This document shows positions 13,919 through 19,365 of a stretch of 19,365 bases of DNA, one piece after another. The translations under genes were made by a program, and so were the position numbers. The stretch comes from Gammaproteobacteria bacterium (GTDB lineage: Bacteria > Pseudomonadota > Gammaproteobacteria > UBA12402), in assembly GCA_028282395.1 (NCBI GenBank), contig JANQHY010000317.1, forward strand, positions 1 to 19,365, written 5' to 3'. Positions within the stretch are counted from its first letter, which is position 1, and each line of letters starts with the position of its first letter. The notes below the pieces were generated by a model that saw nothing but the letters and a program-made list of their open reading frames with translations, searched no databases and had not been told where the DNA came from.

Positions 13919-16900
13919 GTGGAAACAGAACAAACTAGTGCATCGAAGAAAAAAAGTTTTACCGACCTCTTTATTCAACGTCCGGTTTTCTCTATCTCAA
14001 TCTGCCTGATTATGCTCCTAGTCGGCATAATCTCCTATGTGAGATTACCGGTCAGACAATTCCCTAAAATTGATAGTTCGGTAATCACCGTCACTACCAC
14101 TTACCCCGGAGCAAGCTCAAGAATTATGGATGCCTTTGTCACCACGCCGATTGAAAACGCCATTGCTGGTGTCGAGGGTATTGACTATGTGCAATCATCA
14201 AGCACCTACAGTACCAGTACTATTACTGTCAATTTACGCCTCGGTTACAATATTAATGATGCCATCAGTGATATTAATACCCAGGTCTCCTCGGTACGTT
14301 GGGAGCTACCCGTAGAGATTAATGATCCGATTATTCAAAAAAATGACCCCAATGCCACACCACTGTACTATCTCTCATTCACTAGTAAGAATATGTCAAC
14401 GGTACAGATGGGTAACTTTCTTACGACGGTATTAAAACCGATGCTGCTCTCGGTATCAGGTGTCGGCAGCGTTAACATCTTCGGCAGTACTAAATATGCG
14501 ATGCGTATCTGGCTTGATCCCAATTTGATGTCAGCACAGTCGATCACTGCTAATGATATCTACAATGCCTTGACCAGTAGCAATATTCAATCTACTGCCG
14601 GTAAAATTAAAACAAAAGAACAAGAGTTCCCTATTTATACCAATACCGATCTGCATAGCGCTAAAGAGTTCAACGATCTTATCTTGCGACAGGATAATAA
14701 TCAGATTACCCGCCTACGTGATATTGGCCATGCCGAACTTGGCCCACAAAATGATAACTTCTCTTCATACATGGACGGTGAGTCTTCTGTTACCATGATG
14801 ATTCTGCCCAAATCAACCGCCAACCCATTAGTCGTTGCTAAGAATTTGCGTGCAGTCATGCCTGATGCCGAAAAAATGCTACCGAAAGGAATGAAGCTAG
14901 CACTCTCTTATGATGTCTCGCAGTTTATTGCTGCATCCATTAAAGAGGTCTACGTCACCATTATTGAAGCGGTGATTATCGTTACCTTGGTTATCTTCCT
15001 CTTCCTCGGCTCATGGCGGACGGTTATTGTGCCACTGGTTACGATTCCGCTGTCATTAATTAGTGTCTGCTCACTACTATTAATGTTGGGTTACAGTGTC
15101 AATACCCTGACGCTTTTAGCAGCGGTATTAGCGATTGGTCTGGTGGTCGATGATGCTATTGTCGTTACCGAAAATATTCACCGTCATATTCTGATGGGCG
15201 AACCGCCACTTAAAGCCGCTATTATGGGAGCACGTGAGATTCGTTTCGCGGTCATTGCTATGACCCTAACATTGGCCTCGGCTTATCTGCCAATTGCTTT
15301 TGTCACCGGTCTCACCGGTATTCTGTTTAGCGAATTTGCCCTGACACTCGCCTGTACAGTCCTTATCTCAGGGGTGATTGCCTTAGTATTATCACCAATG
15401 ATGTGCTACAAACTCATTTCAGCAGAAAAAGTCTCTGGTGGCTTTGCTGCAAAAGTCGATGATATTTCACAACGGGTCGCCACAAGTTATAAAAATGTCC
15501 TGCGAAAATTTCTCAATTGGCGCTGGCGTGTATTAATTGTTGGCCTGGTTGTTTATGTTATTGGGGTTTTTGCCTTCGAATCGCTACCAACACAGTTAGC
15601 ACCGCCTGAAGATCAAGGCTATCTGTTTGCTATTATGAATGGTCCGGCGGCAGCAAATTTACATTATACAGAGCAACACAGTGAAACCATTGGTAAAATG
15701 TTTAAAAAGAACCCGGCGGTCAGCCATACAATATTGGTAAATGGTTTCCAGGGTATCAATACTGCTGTTGCCGTTGCTATTTTAAAACCATGGGGCACAC
15801 GTATGCGCGCGATGCCACTGCTATTTAGCTGGGTACCACAATTGCAAACTATTCCCGGCGTGCGTGCCTTTCCATTTAATCCACCAACATTGCCAGGCTC
15901 AAGTGGCTTTGTCCAAGTACAGTATGTATTAAAAACCACCGGCAGTTATGACTATCTCGATAAAGTAACGCAGGACTTCATGAATAAAGTCAAACAGTGG
16001 CCGGGACAATTCTATCTCGATACCGATCTAAAAATGGATAAACCTGAATTAGATCTCAATATTGATCGTGACCTTACCTCTAATCTGGGTATTTCGATGC
16101 AACAGGTTGCTCAATCACTGAGTATTTTCTTGGGTCAACCGACAACTACACGTTTTAGTCTCGATGGCCAAAACTATGAGGTTATTCCACAGCTCATGCC
16201 ACAATATCGTAATAATCCAAATGATCTGAATAATCTTTATATTCGTGCAAGCAACAATGAAATGGTGCCACTCCGCAATCTGATTACTGTGAAGAAAGAT
16301 AGTGCGCTACGCTCACGTAATCACTTCCAACAGTTGCGTTCAGCAACCATTAACCTTAACTTGTCACCGGGATATACTTTAGGCGATGCACTCAAACATT
16401 TAAATAAACTTGCTAAAAGTCATCTGCCAAACAATGTCCATGTTGATTATGCGGGTCAACTGCGTCAGCTCGTTGAAGCATCAGGCAAGATGTTACAGGT
16501 ATTTATCTTCGCCGTGGTTTTCATCTATCTGATTCTGGCAATGCAGTTCGAGAACTTCATTGATCCACTGATTGTAATGTTGAGTGTACCACTGTCATTA
16601 ACCGGTGCCTTACTAACACTTAAAGCCTTTAGTGGCCTCACAGTTTCACTGAATATCTATACCGAAATCGGTCTAGTGACGCTGTTGGGACTGATGAGTA
16701 AGCAGACGATTCTGATTGTTGAATTCGCTAACCAGTTACAGCAGCGTGGCTACGAGTTTACTGAAGCCATTTTAACTGCTGCTGCGCAACGTCTGCGCCC
16801 AATTATTATGACCTCGGTCTCAATGGTGCTCGGTGCCCTACCGTTAGCATTGGCAGTATTATCTCCCGGTGCTGGCTCCAATAGCCGCTTTCAAATGGGT

Positions 16901-17005
16901 TTAACCATTGTTAGCGGTTTAGCAATCGGTACTTTTTTAACCATTTTTATTATTCCAGTGGTCTATTCGCTATTATCACCAAGAAAACAGAAAATCGAGC
17001 ATTAA
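13919..17005 (+). CDS. RND efflux permease, HAE1 (AcrB/MexI-like) family
   Basis: Proton-driven inner-membrane exporter of hydrophobic or amphiphilic compounds, acting with the adaptor encoded just upstream. The 1028 residues match the family length. The N-terminal helix (FIQRPVFSISICLIMLLVG) is followed by the porter domain (RQFPKIDSSVITVTTTYPGAS, NDPNATPLYYLSF). The proton-relay residues are present: Asp411-Asp412 in GLVVDDAIVV of TM4, and Lys928 in LMSKQTILIVEFAN of TM10. Two repeats of six helices are visible. It starts with GTG at 13919 with AAGAGG upstream; the adaptor stop is 4 bp away. No TolC-like channel gene follows, so the outer-membrane partner must come from elsewhere. Substrate cannot be read from sequence. 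Confidence 0.95.
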   Translation: METEQTSASKKKSFTDLFIQRPVFSISICLIMLLVGIISYVRLPVRQFPKIDSSVITVTTTYPGASSRIMDAFVTTPIENAIAGVEGIDYVQSSSTYSTSTITVNLRLGYNINDAISDINTQVSSVRWELPVEINDPIIQKNDPNATPLYYLSFTSKNMSTVQMGNFLTTVLKPMLLSVSGVGSVNIFGSTKYAMRIWLDPNLMSAQSITANDIYNALTSSNIQSTAGKIKTKEQEFPIYTNTDLHSAKEFNDLILRQDNNQITRLRDIGHAELGPQNDNFSSYMDGESSVTMMILPKSTANPLVVAKNLRAVMPDAEKMLPKGMKLALSYDVSQFIAASIKEVYVTIIEAVIIVTLVIFLFLGSWRTVIVPLVTIPLSLISVCSLLLMLGYSVNTLTLLAAVLAIGLVVDDAIVVTENIHRHILMGEPPLKAAIMGAREIRFAVIAMTLTLASAYLPIAFVTGLTGILFSEFALTLACTVLISGVIALVLSPMMCYKLISAEKVSGGFAAKVDDISQRVATSYKNVLRKFLNWRWRVLIVGLVVYVIGVFAFESLPTQLAPPEDQGYLFAIMNGPAAANLHYTEQHSETIGKMFKKNPAVSHTILVNGFQGINTAVAVAILKPWGTRMRAMPLLFSWVPQLQTIPGVRAFPFNPPTLPGSSGFVQVQYVLKTTGSYDYLDKVTQDFMNKVKQWPGQFYLDTDLKMDKPELDLNIDRDLTSNLGISMQQVAQSLSIFLGQPTTTRFSLDGQNYEVIPQLMPQYRNNPNDLNNLYIRASNNEMVPLRNLITVKKDSALRSRNHFQQLRSATINLNLSPGYTLGDALKHLNKLAKSHLPNNVHVDYAGQLRQLVEASGKMLQVFIFAVVFIYLILAMQFENFIDPLIVMLSVPLSLTGALLTLKAFSGLTVSLNIYTEIGLVTLLGLMSKQTILIVEFANQLQQRGYEFTEAILTAAAQRLRPIIMTSVSMVLGALPLALAVLSPGAGSNSRFQMGLTIVSGLAIGTFLTIFIIPVVYSLLSPRKQKIEH

Positions 17006-17029
17006 CAGTAATAAGAGGCAGCACCAAGG

Positions 17030-19102
17030 ATGGTCAATGCAATCAACGCTGTCTCAACTTATATTAAAGCTCACCCGTGGCGTTCAGCAACAAGAAACCT
17101 ACTTGGCCGCCCTTATGGCGATAGCAAGCAAGAGAAAGCACTTTTTAAACTACTCACCTTACTTTATTGTGCTTGTGAAACAGACAGGCAGATAAGTGAA
17201 CTGACAGATGAACTTATCGAGAAATGCTCAGAAGCAGATGAAGAGGTCTTCAACACTATTTGGCGGTATTTAAACGAAGCAGAGTTATCCGAACATCAGC
17301 GCCGTCAAGGTAAAATACAGCTTAACCATTTTATCCGCGCCCACTATAAATCGTTAGATAGGCAACCAGCCGTTCTAATAATTAAACCGCAGAAATGCCT
17401 GAATAGAAGTGAAATCAATACGCTCCATATTGATGGTGCAGAGGATTACTACCTGTATAGGTTTCCCAATGATCAAGCAAACATTAATGAAAAAATTCGC
17501 AATTATGAAGCAAAGAAAGCACGCAATCGACGTAAGAAGTGGTGGCTGAAACTTTTATCTATTATTATCGCATTATTGGTAGGCATTGCTGAAGGACTGA
17601 TCGCTGCTAGCGCGCTATTTGCTATCGGTGCGATAACATTAGGCGTCATCGTCTTTGCATCAGGTTTTATCATTAATTTTCCACTGTTTTTTCTCTCTTT
17701 TCAGATGACCTGTAAAGAGTTTAGCTTAGGCAGATTTAGTAAAAAAAGAGATGGATCCATCTTCCTAGCTCAATGGCCCGTGCTGCGATACACTATTCTC
17801 ATTGGCTCTACCGTTATCTGCATTAGCGCCGGAACAACGCTGGCACTCCTCTCCTACCACTCCAATCTTATTGGCTTAGGATTATTATTCTCTGCTGCAG
17901 CCTGCCCACCAATTGGATTATTTATTACTATCACCTTTGGCTTAGCCCTAAGCGCACTTTTCTACTGGTTGGTTCTTGGGTTAATAAAAAATGATATCCC
18001 TGACTGGTGGGATAAGTTGATGTCGCTCAAGGTGCTTTGTGCATTTAAAGAGAATGAAACTTTTTTTGCTTGGATTAAGCGTGGACTGAAATACCCGTTT
18101 AAACCGAGAAGATTAGTGAAGTTGTTTCTCTTTCTACTTTTTCTATCGTTGTCAATTCTAGCAACACTCAGTGCTATTGGTCTATTTGGTGGAATCGCTG
18201 CAGCAGTCTTATCAACGCTCACTTGGCATTTCGCTGCCAGCCATTCAGCAACTATCGCCAAATGTTTAACCGCAATTACTAATCTGGCAAATACTGTCTT
18301 TGAGTTTCAGAGCTGTTATACCTTTCTTTATGAGATAGTCCCAATGGGCCTCTACTTCACTGCCAACGTATTGCTCTTTTCGCTTGCCACGGTATTTTGG
18401 GCATGTAGCTCACTACTACTCTGGACACCTAAAATGGCTTGGAAAGCTATCTATTCTGCTTGGATCTATGATGCAACTCCGTTGAAAACCTGCTGGCATC
18501 AGTATGGTGAGTTTACTTACACACTATTTTGCATTGAGAAGCTAACGCAGAGTCCTGTGCGTACCGCACATAAACTTCTTACCTTTGTGGCGCTAGCACC
18601 ACTCATTGCCGCAGTTTTCTTCACTAGCAGTGGTCAAGGCAGTGTTGCTGCTACAAACCCTACGGCGAATCAGGTGACCGCCCCGTTTGCCCATCTCTTT
18701 ACCGCACCCTTATCGGCAATTAGCCGCCATATGGGTAATTTTCACCAGTGGATAGTAAATAACATTAGTGTCGAGAATCTTGTTTTCTTAGGTTATTTTG
18801 CCGGCACAATGGGAATGACGCTGATGATAGTCATAGAAACGGTAACGGCGCGAGTTGGCAATTATACACTGAATTTATGGTCTAATCTGACAACGGCAAT
18901 CAAGCGCGGCTGGGGCGTCATCAGAGGTAACAATATTGCAACGGATGATTTCAGTCAGCAACCCTATACTGATATTACTTCACCTGTACAGCGAGAATTC
19001 AATGATGTTACAAATAACGGTGGATTAATACCACAGAATGGAGTAGTTGATAATAATAGCCCTACTTATAGTAATGACTATTCTAATCATGAAATGCATT
19101 AA
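17030..19102 (+). CDS. Large polytopic membrane protein of unknown function (690 aa)
   Basis: Not a family I recognise. Residues 1 to about 165 are soluble and mostly helical, ending in a strongly basic stretch (AKKARNRRKKWWLK, 161-174). About eight to ten membrane segments follow: near 175-225 (two or three), 255-277, 280-320 (one or two), 364-395, 436-465, 515-533 and 580-602. The last 85 residues are hydrophilic, rich in Asn, Ser, Thr and Gln, and probably disordered. No transporter signature, nucleotide-binding site or catalytic motif is visible. It starts 24 bp after the RND pump on the same strand, so it is likely cotranscribed. AAGG is very close to the ATG, with AGAGG farther upstream. 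Possible readings are an efflux-associated inner-membrane protein or a host-targeted multi-pass effector; neither is shown. Confidence 0.75.
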   Translation: MVNAINAVSTYIKAHPWRSATRNLLGRPYGDSKQEKALFKLLTLLYCACETDRQISELTDELIEKCSEADEEVFNTIWRYLNEAELSEHQRRQGKIQLNHFIRAHYKSLDRQPAVLIIKPQKCLNRSEINTLHIDGAEDYYLYRFPNDQANINEKIRNYEAKKARNRRKKWWLKLLSIIIALLVGIAEGLIAASALFAIGAITLGVIVFASGFIINFPLFFLSFQMTCKEFSLGRFSKKRDGSIFLAQWPVLRYTILIGSTVICISAGTTLALLSYHSNLIGLGLLFSAAACPPIGLFITITFGLALSALFYWLVLGLIKNDIPDWWDKLMSLKVLCAFKENETFFAWIKRGLKYPFKPRRLVKLFLFLLFLSLSILATLSAIGLFGGIAAAVLSTLTWHFAASHSATIAKCLTAITNLANTVFEFQSCYTFLYEIVPMGLYFTANVLLFSLATVFWACSSLLLWTPKMAWKAIYSAWIYDATPLKTCWHQYGEFTYTLFCIEKLTQSPVRTAHKLLTFVALAPLIAAVFFTSSGQGSVAATNPTANQVTAPFAHLFTAPLSAISRHMGNFHQWIVNNISVENLVFLGYFAGTMGMTLMIVIETVTARVGNYTLNLWSNLTTAIKRGWGVIRGNNIATDDFSQQPYTDITSPVQREFNDVTNNGGLIPQNGVVDNNSPTYSNDYSNHEMH

Positions 19103-19161
19103 CAAAATTCCAACGTTATCCCATACACACAGAGTTCCAATGGCTACCACATGCACCTCGC

Positions 19162-19270
19162 CATCGCGCACTCACAGCCCCATCCCGCGACGCCCAAAAT
19201 CGTCATCCCGTGACACCAATATACCGTCGTCCCGCGAAACCAACACCCCGTCGTCCCGCGGCTTGTCCGG
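19162..19270. repeat. Degenerate tandem CGTCATCCCGCG half-sites
   Basis: CATCCCGCG-type cores recur at 19181, 19204, 19228 and 19252, spaced 23, 24 and 24 bp, each preceded by CGT in the last three. A weaker CATCGCG lies at 19162. The final unit continues as CCCGCGGCTTGTCCGG, the left half of the CCCGCGGCTTGTCCGCGGG palindromic repeat known from many bacterial genomes. The DNA is C-rich compared with its neighbours. Reading frames crossing it are arginine/serine repeats produced by the DNA repeat and are not supported as genes. The rest of 19103-19365 shows no clear feature. Confidence 0.6.
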
Positions 19271-19365
19271 CTTTGTTGCAGACTTTTTCGTTTAACAAAG
19301 GTGCTGCCCTTGGGATTGATTTTATGCTGCAATGACACTGTCAGGTAACCCTAATTTATTCATTT

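Noticed and set aside
19162..19270. CRISPR array
   Set aside because: Cores are about 12 bp with 11-12 bp between them, degenerate, and without distinct spacers of usual length or cas genes.
19047..19338. Frames of 82 (plus) and 64 (minus) residues at the right end
   Set aside because: Their Ser/Arg-rich or Trp/Arg-rich products come from the tandem CCCGCG repeats, and the plus-strand frame overlaps the end of the 690-residue gene.

Overview
The window looks like chromosomal DNA of a moderately AT-rich gammaproteobacterium, plausibly a host-associated or Legionellales/Coxiella-like lineage. This rests on an inverse autotransporter, an OmpA-type barrel of the kind found in that group, short palindromic dispersed repeats of the GTCATTGCGAG and CCCGCGGCTTGTCCGCGGG types, and large orphan proteins resembling secreted effectors. 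The placement is inferred from protein character only; there is no rRNA or marker gene here. I see no tRNA, rRNA, CRISPR array, transposase or phage gene.

Layout. (1) 42-2690: a surface adhesin made of an intimin/invasin-type inverse autotransporter barrel and a long repetitive predicted beta-helix passenger. (2) 2698-5057, minus strand: asd-lysC, two genes overlapping by ATGA, encoding the first two steps of the aspartate pathway, with a clear sigma70-type promoter. (3) 5058-5378: the asd promoter plus a composite palindromic repeat. (4) 5379-7309, plus strand: a small island of three genes (GFA-family zinc protein, small lipoprotein, 312-residue soluble orphan); the orphan has a near-consensus promoter followed by a perfect 18-bp palindrome. 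(5) 7324-8624, minus strand: a GspH/FimT-like minor pseudopilin gene closely followed by dapB, a third aspartate/lysine-pathway enzyme. (6) 8697-10337: glutamine-dependent NAD+ synthetase. (7) 10344-11177, minus strand: an OmpA-like barrel with an unusual acidic tail in place of the peptidoglycan-binding domain. (8) 11389-19102, plus strand: a probable four-gene operon of a Deg-family periplasmic protease, an RND periplasmic adaptor, an RND inner-membrane pump and a 690-residue polytopic protein of unknown function. (9) 19103-19365: non-coding, with degenerate tandem copies of a CGTCATCCCGCG half-site.

How the genes fit together. LysC, Asd and DapB supply aspartate semialdehyde and tetrahydrodipicolinate for lysine, diaminopimelate and peptidoglycan; their transcription units are separated by the plus-strand island. 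Much of the rest concerns the envelope: adhesin, lipoprotein, OmpA-like barrel, Deg quality-control protease and RND efflux. No TolC-type outer-membrane channel is encoded next to the pump, so it would need one encoded elsewhere. The omp and deg genes are divergent across 211 bp holding facing promoters and two inverted repeats, which suggests coordinated envelope regulation.

The least explained items are the 690-residue membrane protein in the efflux operon, the 312-residue orphan with its operator-like palindrome, the adhesin with chlamydial-Pmp-like FxxN repeats, and the OmpA barrel with a duplicated acidic motif in its tail.
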